From Pseudomonadota bacterium (GTDB lineage Bacteria; Pseudomonadota; Alphaproteobacteria; Sneathiellales; Sneathiellaceae), in assembly GCA_024743055.1 (NCBI GenBank), contig JANSXH010000006.1, forward strand, positions 1-64,000: DNA of 64,000 nucleotides. The letters run 5' to 3'. Every line of letters begins with the position of its first letter. The stretch's first letter is position 1. Below, piece by piece: positions 9,006 through 18,123 of the stretch. Below the pieces are notes generated by a model. The model saw only the letters and a program-made list of their open reading frames with translations. It did not search any database and had not been told where the DNA came from. Both the position numbers and the translations under genes were made by a program.

Positions 9006-9915
9006 GACGACGGTCCATATTGGCGGCAGCCTCTGGCACCGCCTCTATAACTGGAAAGTATTTCCGGTATCTGTCATCGTTCTTGCTATCATCGTGATCT
9101 GGTATGCCGGCGCCGTATATATGAATTCTAGTCGCCTGATTGATAACTACGAGCGGAGCAAAACTGATTGGACTTGGGAACAGTTGGTTGAAGATTCCTG
9201 GTCGATGGAGCGACCGATATTACCTGCTCCGGATCAGATCGTAGTCGAGTTGAACAAGACGGTTTTTCAGAAAAAAATTACCTCCAAGCGGAGCCTCGTC
9301 TATCACGCCTGGGTCACTTTGTCCTCGACCCTTCTTGGTTTTGTTTTTGGTACGGTCCTTGGGGTCGTTTTGGCTGTCGGTATCGTTCATGTGCAGACCC
9401 TGGACAGAAGTTTAATGCCCTGGATCATTGCCTCACAAACCATACCCATATTAGCCATCGCGCCGATGATCATCGTTGTTCTGGGGCATTTAGGCCTGAC
9501 CGGGCTCGTGCCGAAATCAATCATTTCTATGTATCTGTGTTTCTTCCCAATCACTATCGGAATGGTCAAAGGCCTGCGTTCGCCTGGTGTCTTGCAATTG
9601 GATCTGATGAAGACCTATAGCGCCACAGCGTCAGAAACTTTCTGGAAACTTCGCATTCCGGCGTCGATCCCGTTCCTTTTTGCCAGTCTGAAAGTCGCTA
9701 TTGCCATTAGCCTCGTCGGAGCTATCGTCGCCGAGCTTCCAACCGGTGCCGTGCAGGGCCTGGGTGCGCGGCTGCTTGCAGGATCCTATTATGGCCAGAC
9801 CATCCAGATCTGGTCCGCGTTGGTTGTGGCATCTCTTCTCGGTATGATGCTTGTCTGGATCGTCTCCCTCTCGGAAACCGTTGTGCTTCGTAAAATGGGA
9901 GTGCAGCCATCATGA
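8998..9915 (+). CDS. ABC transporter permease (first of two)
   Basis: Inner-membrane component of the putative pyrimidine/ureido importer. The 305-residue protein has one N-terminal helix (~residues 17-40) and a long periplasmic stretch of about 60 residues, followed by a SsuC-like permease core with five or so helices. The EAA loop, the contact with the ATPase, is visible near ~199-215 (SATASETFWKLRIPASIPF). The gene overlaps the ATPase upstream and the second permease downstream by 4 bases (ATGA). The extended periplasmic segment is larger than in SsuC. The substrate is inferred from context only. Confidence 0.9.
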   Translation: MTETTVHIGGSLWHRLYNWKVFPVSVIVLAIIVIWYAGAVYMNSSRLIDNYERSKTDWTWEQLVEDSWSMERPILPAPDQIVVELNKTVFQKKITSKRSLVYHAWVTLSSTLLGFVFGTVLGVVLAVGIVHVQTLDRSLMPWIIASQTIPILAIAPMIIVVLGHLGLTGLVPKSIISMYLCFFPITIGMVKGLRSPGVLQLDLMKTYSATASETFWKLRIPASIPFLFASLKVAIAISLVGAIVAELPTGAVQGLGARLLAGSYYGQTIQIWSALVVASLLGMMLVWIVSLSETVVLRKMGVQPS

Positions 9916-11039
9916 AATTCGAGAAAGATGTCATTCTGATCGGTTTTAGCCTGCTCGTGCTTATCTCTCTTGCCTTTCCCGTGGGCATAATGGGTGAGCA
10001 GGCGGTTTATTGGTGGGCAGACGGCATGTCTTTTGTCCTGCTATTGCTTTCTTTAGCTATTGGTATCTTCAAACTGTTTTCCCCAAGGCAGGACCTTTTC
10101 ACCGGACTTATGGTAGCCATTGCCGTCGTGATTGGGGCTTCTGCTCCTATTCGGTTGATAGAAGAAGCCTCCACGGGAGGCTTTTCGGCTATCGGGCTCT
10201 GGATTTATGTCGCTGCATTGGCTTTACTGGCCTGGCGAGCTATGGCTCTGCTGTCTCTCGTAGCCAATAAAAACCAGGTTATTGCGCTCGTTGTTCCGGC
10301 CTTGTTTGGAATTTGGCTCATTTATCTCTGGCAGGTGATCACAACCGGTTTTGCCATTCCCAGCGTTTTATTGCCGTCCCCATCTGAGATTGGGACCGCA
10401 ATCAGCATCAATGCTGCAACTCTCTATGCGGATTTTTATCAGACAGTGATCAAGTCTGTCTTTACCGGTTTTCTGTTTGGGTGCGGAGCCGGTTTTCTGG
10501 TGGCGATCCTTGTTGACAGAGTACCGTTTATGCAGCGAGGACTATTGCCCCTCGGGTCTCTTGTCAGTGCGGTGCCTATTGTCGGTATCGCCCCGATCAT
10601 GGTTATGTGGTTTGGATTTGATTGGGAATCGAAGGCGGCTGTTATTGTCATTATGACTTTCTTTCCAATGCTGATTAATACCTTGGCCGGATTGGAAGCA
10701 ACGGGCAAAATTGAATATGATCTGATGCGGTCCTATGCTGCAGGTTACTGGCAGACACTGTTTTTTGTTCGCCTGCCGAACGCGCTTCCTTTTATTTTCA
10801 ACGCGTTGAAGATCAATTCAACATTGGCCATGATCGGCGCCATTGTTGCGGAGTTTTTTGGAACTCCCATTGTCGGTATGGGTTTCAGGATTTCGACTGA
10901 AGTCGGTCGCATGAATGTCGATATTGTCTGGGCGACCATTGCCATTGCCGCCCTCGTCGGATCCACTTTTTATGGTGTCCTTGCTTTGTTGGAGCGCCGA
11001 TTGACTTTCTGGCATGCCTCCTACAGACAGGCAAAATGA
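9912..11039 (+). CDS. ABC transporter permease (second, with extra N-terminal helices)
   Basis: Second membrane subunit of the importer, 375 residues. About four additional hydrophobic segments (residues ~8-25, 36-52, 58-75, 85-110) come before the usual BPD permease core, which begins near residue 120. The EAA-type loop is recognisable as SYAAGYWQTLFFVRLPNALP near 275-295. Two different permeases suggest a heterodimeric channel, as in the ThiX/RibX-like and related importers. The start overlaps the previous stop (ATGA at 9912). The binding-protein gene follows 60 bases later. Confidence 0.9.
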   Translation: MKFEKDVILIGFSLLVLISLAFPVGIMGEQAVYWWADGMSFVLLLLSLAIGIFKLFSPRQDLFTGLMVAIAVVIGASAPIRLIEEASTGGFSAIGLWIYVAALALLAWRAMALLSLVANKNQVIALVVPALFGIWLIYLWQVITTGFAIPSVLLPSPSEIGTAISINAATLYADFYQTVIKSVFTGFLFGCGAGFLVAILVDRVPFMQRGLLPLGSLVSAVPIVGIAPIMVMWFGFDWESKAAVIVIMTFFPMLINTLAGLEATGKIEYDLMRSYAAGYWQTLFFVRLPNALPFIFNALKINSTLAMIGAIVAEFFGTPIVGMGFRISTEVGRMNVDIVWATIAIAALVGSTFYGVLALLERRLTFWHASYRQAK

Positions 11040-11099
11040 ATTGGGAGAAAACACAAGAACCAGTATCATATGAGTATCAAACAGGAGAGGAAGAAGACT

Positions 11100-12092
11100 A
11101 TGAAGAAACTGACTTTACTCGCAACCGCTGCGATGTTCAGTGCTGTCGCAATGACGGCACAGGCAGCCGACAAGCTGACATTGCAGCTTAAATGGGTGAC
11201 CCAGGCGCAGTTCGCCGGATATTACGTTGCCAAGGACAAGGGCTTCTATGACGAATTCGGTCTTGATGTGGAGATCAAGCCGGGCGGTCCCGATGTTGCG
11301 CCCTCACAAGTGATTGCTGGCGGTGGTGCTGATGTGGTCATCGACTGGATGCCTTCCGCGCTTGCCACACGTGAAAAAGGGGTGCCGCTTGTCAATATTT
11401 CCCAGGTCTTTTCCAAATCGGGGATGATGCTGACCTGCCGCAAGGATATGGGTGTCAATATTGCCAACGACTTTAAGGGCAAGACCCTTGGGGTCTGGTT
11501 CTTTGGCAATGAATATCCGTTCCTGTCCTGGATGGATACCCTTGGTTTCTCCACCTCAGGCTCAAATCCGGATGTTACGGTTTTGAAGCAGGGCTTTAAC
11601 GTGGATCCAATTCTTCAAAAGCAGGCTGCTTGCGTGTCCACCATGACTTACAACGAGTACTGGCAGGTGATTGATGCAGGTCTGACACCGGAGGAACTGA
11701 CGGTTTTCAAATATGAAGACGAAGAAGTCGCGACCTTGGAGGACGGTCTTTATGTCATGGAAGACAGCCTGAAAGACGATGCCATGGTCGACAAACTGTC
11801 CCGTTTCCTCGCAGCCTCCCTTAAAGGGTGGGAATATGCCATCAACAATCAGGACGAGGCAGCTGATATTGTCCTTGAAAATGATGCAACAGGCGCGCAG
11901 ACAGAAAAGCACCAGCGCCGGATGATGGGCGAAATTGCCAAGCTTATCGATACAGATAAAATGGGTCGACTGAGAGAAGCAGCATACGACCGGACCGTTA
12001 ATATCCTGATGTCCGGGAAGTCTGATGTAGTGATTTCCAAAAAGCCGGAAGGCGCTTTCACCCAGATGATCTGGGAACGGGCGCAAAAATAA
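11100..12092 (+). CDS. periplasmic substrate-binding protein, NMT1/THI5-like
   Basis: It captures the substrate of the importer in the periplasm. The 330-residue precursor has a Sec signal peptide (MKKLTLLATAAMFSAVAMTA, cleavage near AQA-AD) and a THI5/NMT1-like fold opening with LTLQLKWVTQAQFAGYYVAK, typical of binding proteins for pyrimidine moieties (hydroxymethylpyrimidine, riboflavin and similar). I chose the ATG at 11100, with GGAGAGG 10 bases upstream, over an ATG 30 bases earlier that would bury the signal peptide. A strong terminator 18 bases past the stop ends this unit. Uracil, thymine, dihydropyrimidine or ureidopropionate are all possible ligands. Confidence 0.9.
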   Translation: MKKLTLLATAAMFSAVAMTAQAADKLTLQLKWVTQAQFAGYYVAKDKGFYDEFGLDVEIKPGGPDVAPSQVIAGGGADVVIDWMPSALATREKGVPLVNISQVFSKSGMMLTCRKDMGVNIANDFKGKTLGVWFFGNEYPFLSWMDTLGFSTSGSNPDVTVLKQGFNVDPILQKQAACVSTMTYNEYWQVIDAGLTPEELTVFKYEDEEVATLEDGLYVMEDSLKDDAMVDKLSRFLAASLKGWEYAINNQDEAADIVLENDATGAQTEKHQRRMMGEIAKLIDTDKMGRLREAAYDRTVNILMSGKSDVVISKKPEGAFTQMIWERAQK

Positions 12093-12110
12093 GCGAAAGC
12101 TATTTATGAA

Positions 12111-12137
12111 AAGGGAAGGGAGACCTTCCCTTTTTTT
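12111..12137 (+). terminator. rho-independent terminator after the binding-protein gene
   Basis: A perfect 9-bp stem AAGGGAAGG / CCTTCCCTT with loop GAGA is followed by a T run to 12137. It separates the preT-to-binding-protein unit from the AllA-like gene, which begins 48 bases later. Confidence 0.9.
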
Positions 12138-12184
12138 GTGTCTTATGCCTAAATTCACGGGATCATCTATAAGGATATTCTGCC

Positions 12185-12853
12185 ATGCTTGACCTGAAAC
12201 CAGCTCCGTCGCCAAATTATCTCAATCCATCTGTTCCGGCTGGATTGCCCCATCTCGACATTCCCGTCATTGTCGCGACAGAGGAGAGCCTCAAAGGCTA
12301 TGGCTGTCTGGTCGAGGATCATGAGAATTTCCCAATAGAAGTTGTTACCTGGCCGGTTTCCGGTTCTCGCATGGTGGACGAGGGGACGGGAAATCAAGGT
12401 GGGGTCGCCGAAGGGATATTTGAGTTTTGGTGGCAAGGGGATGTGCTTTGGGGGCGCAATAATGCCATTGAAGATACCTATGTTCTCGGCTGGTGCTGCG
12501 ATCCAAATGACGCTGATCCGAATAATGAAGCAGCCGTTCATGATCAGGTCTTTCTCTGGCACGCAAATTATCACCCTGATGGCGGACAATTGTTTTACTC
12601 TACAGATGGTACGCCCTTTATGGTGCCGCTCGCATTGCCCGGAGATGATGTGAAACCGGAGGATTTCGTTTGCTTTTATTGCGACGGCAGCCAAGGGCTC
12701 TATATTCATCCGAGCATATGGCATGAGGGTGTTTTTCCGATCGGGGAAAAGGGCAACTTTTATGATCGACAGGGCAAGGTGCATGCCCGGGTTTCCGTCG
12801 ATTTTGGAGAGGAATTTGGGACCTTACTAAGAGTGCCACTCGTCGCGCCATAA
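12185..12853 (+). CDS. AllA-like cupin (ureidoglycolate lyase superfamily)
   Basis: A probable ureido-compound enzyme of the AllA fold, 222 residues; E. coli AllA is ~160. Support comes from ESLKGYGCLVED near the N-terminus, then GTPFMVPLALPGDD and the cupin core DGSQGLYIHPSIWHE (~residues 160-175), with the Trp-His pair seen in AllA, and VHARVSVDFGEEFGTLLRVP at the C-terminus. AAGGATA lies 8 bases before the ATG. No allantoin genes are nearby; it sits between the pyrimidine importer and the converging hydA. It may act on a ureido intermediate of pyrimidine breakdown, but that is inference. The terminator upstream means it needs its own promoter or read-through. Confidence 0.72.
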   Translation: MLDLKPAPSPNYLNPSVPAGLPHLDIPVIVATEESLKGYGCLVEDHENFPIEVVTWPVSGSRMVDEGTGNQGGVAEGIFEFWWQGDVLWGRNNAIEDTYVLGWCCDPNDADPNNEAAVHDQVFLWHANYHPDGGQLFYSTDGTPFMVPLALPGDDVKPEDFVCFYCDGSQGLYIHPSIWHEGVFPIGEKGNFYDRQGKVHARVSVDFGEEFGTLLRVPLVAP

Positions 12854-12886
12854 AAAAGGGCCCCGACCGAAATCGGAGCCCTTCTT
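12852..12886. terminator. bidirectional terminator between AllA-like gene and hydA
   Basis: Stem AAGGGC...GCCCTT (12856-12861/12878-12883) with inner CCGA/TCGG (12863-12866/12873-12876) and loop CCGAAA, flanked by six A on the left and CTTCTT on the right. It lies between two converging genes and could serve both directions; the A run makes it stronger for hydA. Confidence 0.7.
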
Positions 12887-12899
12887 GGCGGAAATTTCT

Positions 12900-14417
<1,518 letters not shown>

Positions 14418-14423
14418 TTAGCT

Positions 14424-14468
14424 TTGCCTTTTGAAAAAGGATAGCTAAAATCCTGACCAAATGGTCAA
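14424..14468. promoter_or_regulatory. second RutR operator with divergent hydA/ureidopropionase promoters
   Basis: CTGACCAAATGGTCAA at 14453-14468 is the exact reverse complement of the operator at 4240-4255. Toward hydA, its TTGACC (14468-14463) is a -35 with GCTATC (14445-14440) as -10 at 17 bases. Toward the ureidopropionase gene, TTGCCT (14424-14429) and TAAAAT (14446-14451) form a promoter with a 16-base spacer, so the operator covers the likely start point. Repression of both directions by one dimer is inferred. Confidence 0.8.
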
Positions 14469-14511
14469 TAAACATCTTTTTCGATGTGATTTCAATAACG
14501 GGAGAGGAATG

Positions 14512-15384
14512 ATGACAACGGTAAAAGCCGGATTAATCCAGATGGGCCTAAAAGGGAATACGGAAATGGGTCCCGAAGAGATTCGCAAGGCGATGATTGA
14601 GGCCCATATTCCTCTAATTGATGACGCCGGCAAACAGGGTGTCCAGGTCCTGTGCTTTCAGGAAGTCTTTACCCAACCTTATTTCTGCCCGTCACAGGAT
14701 TCAAAATGGTATGCGGCGACAGAGAATATACCTGATGGCCCGACAACGAAACTGATGCAGGAATACGCCAAGAAATACAATATGGTCATAGTCGTTCCGA
14801 TCTATGAGCAGGAGAAGACCGGTATCTATTACAATACGGCTGCCGTAATTGATGCGGACGGCAAGTACCTTGGAAAATATCGAAAGACCCATATCCCGCA
14901 AGTCGCAGGGTTTTGGGAAAAATTCTTCTTTCGTCCTGGTAATTCAGGCTGGCCAATGTTTCAGACGGCCTATTGCAAGCTCGGTGTCTATATCTGTTAC
15001 GACCGTCATTTCCCGGAAGGTTGGAGAGCTCTTGCCCTCAATGGGGCAGAGTACATTGTCAATCCATCGGCAACCGTCAAAGGGGTCAGCCAATATCTGT
15101 GGGAGCTTGAGCAACCGGCATCTGCCGTTGCAAATGGCGTATATATTGGCGCCGTCAACCGTGTCGGTACCGAAGCACCGTGGGATATCGGTGAATTTTA
15201 CGGCTCTTCCTACATTGTAAATCCCCGCGGAGAACTGATTGTTCAGGCGTCACCAGACAAAGATGAACTGATTGTAGCCGATATGGATATGGATATGATC
15301 AAGGAGATCCGAGACAACTGGCAGTTCTTCCGTGATCGCCGCCCTGAAATGTATGGGGACCTGGCGGACGGCTCTGTCAGCTGA
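14512..15384 (+). CDS. beta-ureidopropionase, nitrilase (CN-hydrolase) superfamily
   Basis: It converts N-carbamoyl-beta-alanine to beta-alanine, CO2 and ammonia, the last step of the reductive pathway. The 290-residue protein carries the CN-hydrolase catalytic triad: Glu in CFQEVFTQPYF, Lys in LGKYRKTHIPQ, and Cys in LGVYICYDRHFPEG. The segment HIPQVAGFWEKFFF is typical of eukaryotic-type beta-ureidopropionases. GGAGAGG at 14501-14507 supports ATG 14512 (or the adjacent 14509). The longer frame's ATG at 14461 lies within the RutR operator and is rejected. It shares the operator with hydA. Confidence 0.92.
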   Translation: MTTVKAGLIQMGLKGNTEMGPEEIRKAMIEAHIPLIDDAGKQGVQVLCFQEVFTQPYFCPSQDSKWYAATENIPDGPTTKLMQEYAKKYNMVIVVPIYEQEKTGIYYNTAAVIDADGKYLGKYRKTHIPQVAGFWEKFFFRPGNSGWPMFQTAYCKLGVYICYDRHFPEGWRALALNGAEYIVNPSATVKGVSQYLWELEQPASAVANGVYIGAVNRVGTEAPWDIGEFYGSSYIVNPRGELIVQASPDKDELIVADMDMDMIKEIRDNWQFFRDRRPEMYGDLADGSVS

Positions 15385-15389
15385 TGGGA

Positions 15390-16277
15390 TTAGGCGCGTC
15401 CGAGCTGCCGTTCCCGATACAGGATATATAATCCGCTTCCGACAATGATGCAGGTCCCGAGGATCGTCAGGTTGTCGGGGAAGTCGCCGAAAGCCGCATA
15501 CCCAAAAATGGCCATCCAGATGAGCTGCGTATATTGAAAAGGCGCGGCCGTTGAGGCGGCAGTGAAATCAAAAGCCTTGATCATCATGAAATGGCTGACA
15601 CCACCGATCAGTCCAATAGTTGCCAGCATGGCCCAGCCAAACAGATCGGGAGCCACCCAGAAAAACGGGACAACACCCGTCATGACAACCGTTCCAACCA
15701 ACGCCGTATAGAAAAGGGTGGTCACAGGATCATCGATCCCGGATAGAAACCGAGTGACGATTTGATAAGACGAATAACATAAGGCGGTAATGACAACGAG
15801 AAACAGGGCAGGGTGGACCTCTGTCATGCCGGGCCGCAACACAATCATGGCACCGATAAAGCCGACAATTACCGCTGTCCAGCGTCGAAAGCTGATTTTT
15901 TCCTTCAGAAATAGAAATGAAAACAGAATGACGAAAAGCGGCGCGGTTGCCCCGACAGCCCCGGCATCGGCAAGCGGCACATATTTAACTGCGATAAAGA
16001 AGCTCACGGTTGCCACTAGCAGGAAGATCGACCGAATTATCTGAACCATCATTCTGTTTGTACGCACCAGCTTCAAGCCATGCTTCGGGGCCAGAATCAA
16101 GGTCATCAGAACGATGTGAAAGAAGTAACGAGCCCAGACCACTTGCATGGGCGGATAGAATTCAGTGGCATATTTGACAATGGTGTCCATCACCACAAAT
16201 AGGAAAATGGCCAGACAGAAAAGAAATATTCCGCGATACGACGATTGAGGGGCGGCAGTACTGGAAGAAGCCGACAT
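15390..16277 (-). CDS. EamA/DMT-family transporter
   Basis: A 295-residue inner-membrane protein with about ten hydrophobic segments arranged as two EamA repeats (~residues 15-145 and 155-285), the drug/metabolite transporter pattern with N- and C-termini inside. Typical sequence includes VVWARYFFHIVLM near residue 44 and VPLADAGAVGATAPLFVILF near 106. It converges on the beta-ureidopropionase gene with only five bases between stops. The substrate is unknown; export of an amino acid or metabolite is common for this family. Its own promoter should lie in the 16278-16412 gap, shared divergently with the crotonase gene. Confidence 0.85.
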   Translation of the reverse strand: MSASSSTAAPQSSYRGIFLFCLAIFLFVVMDTIVKYATEFYPPMQVVWARYFFHIVLMTLILAPKHGLKLVRTNRMMVQIIRSIFLLVATVSFFIAVKYVPLADAGAVGATAPLFVILFSFLFLKEKISFRRWTAVIVGFIGAMIVLRPGMTEVHPALFLVVITALCYSSYQIVTRFLSGIDDPVTTLFYTALVGTVVMTGVVPFFWVAPDLFGWAMLATIGLIGGVSHFMMIKAFDFTAASTAAPFQYTQLIWMAIFGYAAFGDFPDNLTILGTCIIVGSGLYILYRERQLGRA

Positions 16278-16412
16278 TATCTGTCCAATTTGTTTTTGTT
16301 ATTGCCAAAACGATCAACCTATTGCGGAGTAAAGTCAAGCAAAGGCTTTTGTAATGGCGATTGTTGGAATTTCGGCCTTTCTATTTCCTGGTTGATTAGG
16401 TAGCGTGTCTGC

Positions 16413-17213
16413 ATGACTGATGCACTTTTATACGAACAAGATGGGGGAATTGTAACCCTCACGATTAATCGTCCGGAGGAGCGCAATGCCCTGTCGGATG
16501 ATATCATTTTTAATGCCTTTCTTGATGCAGCTAATCGCATCAATGAAGATAACTCCGTACGCTGCGTTATTCTTACCGGCGCGGGGAAGGCCTTTTCTGC
16601 AGGCGGAAATGTTAAACACATGCGGGATAAAGAAGGCATGTTTGGCGGGTCTCCCGCTGAACTTCGTCAATCCTATCGCCATGGCATCCAAAAAATACCT
16701 CAGGCATTTTATAATCTTGAAGTCCCGACAATCGCTGCAGTCAATGGGCCGGCCGTTGGCGCGGGCTGTGACCTTGCTTGCATGTGCGATATCCGCATTG
16801 CCGGTGCTGGCGCCCGCTTTGCTGAGAGTTTCGTCAAGCTTGGTATCATTCCGGGAGATGGCGGGGCCTGGTTCCTGCCGCGAGTTATCGGCAGAAGCCG
16901 GGCGGCAGAGATGACCTTTACTGGTGACATGATTGATGCCGAGACGGCTCTGGATTGGGGTTTGGTTTCAAAAGTCGTCGCAAATGAGGATTTAATGGCA
17001 GAAGTCAGGGCCATGGCCCGCCGCATCGCCGTCAATCCGCCACATTCCTTGCGTATGGCAAAGAAACTATTGCGCGAAGGGGAGCATATGCGCCTCGATA
17101 GCCTGCTGGAGATGTCGGCAGCCTACCAGGCATTGTCCCATCACGCGAAAGACCATGGCGAAGCAATAAATGCTTTTTTTGAAAAGCGGGAAGGTGACTT
17201 CAAGGGTGAATGA
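16413..17213 (+). CDS. enoyl-CoA hydratase/isomerase (crotonase) family protein
   Basis: A 266-residue crotonase-fold acyl-CoA enzyme. The CoA/oxyanion segments are clear (GAGKAFSAGGNVKHM near residue 54; AAVNGPAVGAGCDLACMCDI near 107). However, the two glutamates of classical enoyl-CoA hydratase are not where expected: the first aligns with Asp (GCDL) and the second with a hydrophobic residue in FAESFVKLGIIPGDGGAW. An Asp in PGDGG recalls isomerase or dehalogenase-like members, so hydratase activity is doubtful. The gene stands alone upstream; the following small gene overlaps its end. Confidence 0.85.
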   Translation: MTDALLYEQDGGIVTLTINRPEERNALSDDIIFNAFLDAANRINEDNSVRCVILTGAGKAFSAGGNVKHMRDKEGMFGGSPAELRQSYRHGIQKIPQAFYNLEVPTIAAVNGPAVGAGCDLACMCDIRIAGAGARFAESFVKLGIIPGDGGAWFLPRVIGRSRAAEMTFTGDMIDAETALDWGLVSKVVANEDLMAEVRAMARRIAVNPPHSLRMAKKLLREGEHMRLDSLLEMSAAYQALSHHAKDHGEAINAFFEKREGDFKGE

Positions 17214-17484
17214 CCTATTGCTGATTTTACAAGGAAGACAGGCAGCAAGCTGGCTCGCGGACCAGTCCTATGAATTGGGGCTGGAGACGCCCGCCATTTA
17301 CAAACAAGGGCGATCCGGCAGATTTTTAAAACTGGATTCAGAAACACTGATAGTCTTTGGAAAAAAGCTGGCAAAGAAAGTAGAATCAGAATGGGAAAAA
17401 GCCGTTCCTGACGGGGTCATACTTCATCGTCTAGATGAAGAAGGTCGCAAGAGTGTCAGTGAACTTGTCCGTCATCTCGCTTGA
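17206..17484 (+). CDS. small hypothetical protein
   Basis: I do not recognise this soluble protein of about 92 residues. It is charged, with a helical-looking middle (FGKKLAKKVESEWEKA) and a C-terminus rich in Arg, Glu and Leu (DEEGRKSVSELVRHLA). I place the start at the GTG at 17206, overlapping the end of the crotonase gene by 8 bases; a GTG at 17194 or an ATG at 17170 are alternatives. Its stop TGA adjoins the following UDG-like gene, so the three genes may be co-transcribed. The open frame between two real genes with matching spacing argues that it is translated. Confidence 0.6.
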   Translation: MNDLLLILQGRQAASWLADQSYELGLETPAIYKQGRSGRFLKLDSETLIVFGKKLAKKVESEWEKAVPDGVILHRLDEEGRKSVSELVRHLA

Positions 17485-17501
17485 CGGATATAATACCGTC
17501 C

Positions 17502-18113
17502 ATGAGTAATTCAGATAAGTCTCTAGAAGAACTGCTGACAGAAATCCGAGCCTGCAAAATCTGTGAGGCGGATCTACCCCTTGGCCCAAGGCCGGTTCTG
17601 GTTGTCGATCGTGACGCTCCAATCCTGATTGCCGGACAAGCTCCGGGAACTAAGGTTCATGAATCGGGTGTTCCTTGGGATGATCCGTCGGGTGATCGGT
17701 TACGTGAATGGCTGGATGTAGATAAGGAAATTTTCTACGATCCAAGGAAATTCGCCATTGTACCGCAAGGTTTTTGCTATCCGGGCCGCCTTGAGAAAGG
17801 GGGAGACGCTCCTCCTAGACCGGAATGTGCTGCCACCTGGCATCCTAATTTGATACCCAAGCTTACAAACGTAAAGCTTATCCTAGCGGTTGGGCAATAC
17901 GCTCATGGATATCATTTATCCGGCATAAAGAAGAAGAATCTAACGGAAACAGTTCGCGCCTATAAGGAATATGGTCCAGCCATTCTTCCCCTGCCTCATC
18001 CGAGCTGGCGGGTAACAGGTTGGATTAAGAAAAATTCTTGGTTTGAGAGTGAAATAGTGCCTCATTTACAAGAACGCGTTCATTCATTGCTGAATGAAGC
18101 AGCTAAAATTTGA
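17502..18113 (+). CDS. uracil-DNA glycosylase superfamily protein with Fe-S-like cysteines
   Basis: Likely a DNA repair or nucleic-acid enzyme of the UDG fold, 203 residues. The N-terminal CKIC, the active-site-like loop GQAPGTKVHESGVPWDD (compare GEAPG in family 4) and the C-terminal LPHPSWR are the superfamily landmarks. Four cysteines are spaced as C-x2-C and C-x16-C (the latter around GFCYPGRLEKGG to PEC), similar to the 4Fe-4S ligands of family-4 enzymes. The Glu of GEAPGxxE is replaced, so substrate and activity are uncertain. I prefer ATG 17502; a TTG at 17481 overlapping the previous stop is possible. The following lipase frame overlaps its 3' end only if read from an upstream start. 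Confidence 0.75.
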   Translation: MSNSDKSLEELLTEIRACKICEADLPLGPRPVLVVDRDAPILIAGQAPGTKVHESGVPWDDPSGDRLREWLDVDKEIFYDPRKFAIVPQGFCYPGRLEKGGDAPPRPECAATWHPNLIPKLTNVKLILAVGQYAHGYHLSGIKKKNLTETVRAYKEYGPAILPLPHPSWRVTGWIKKNSWFESEIVPHLQERVHSLLNEAAKI

Positions 18114-18123
18114 GGCTTTCGAG

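Noticed and set aside
14461-14511. An upstream ATG that would lengthen the nitrilase-type ureidopropionase by 17 residues
   Set aside because: It lies inside the RutR operator and at the likely transcription start; GGAGAGG precedes the downstream ATG.
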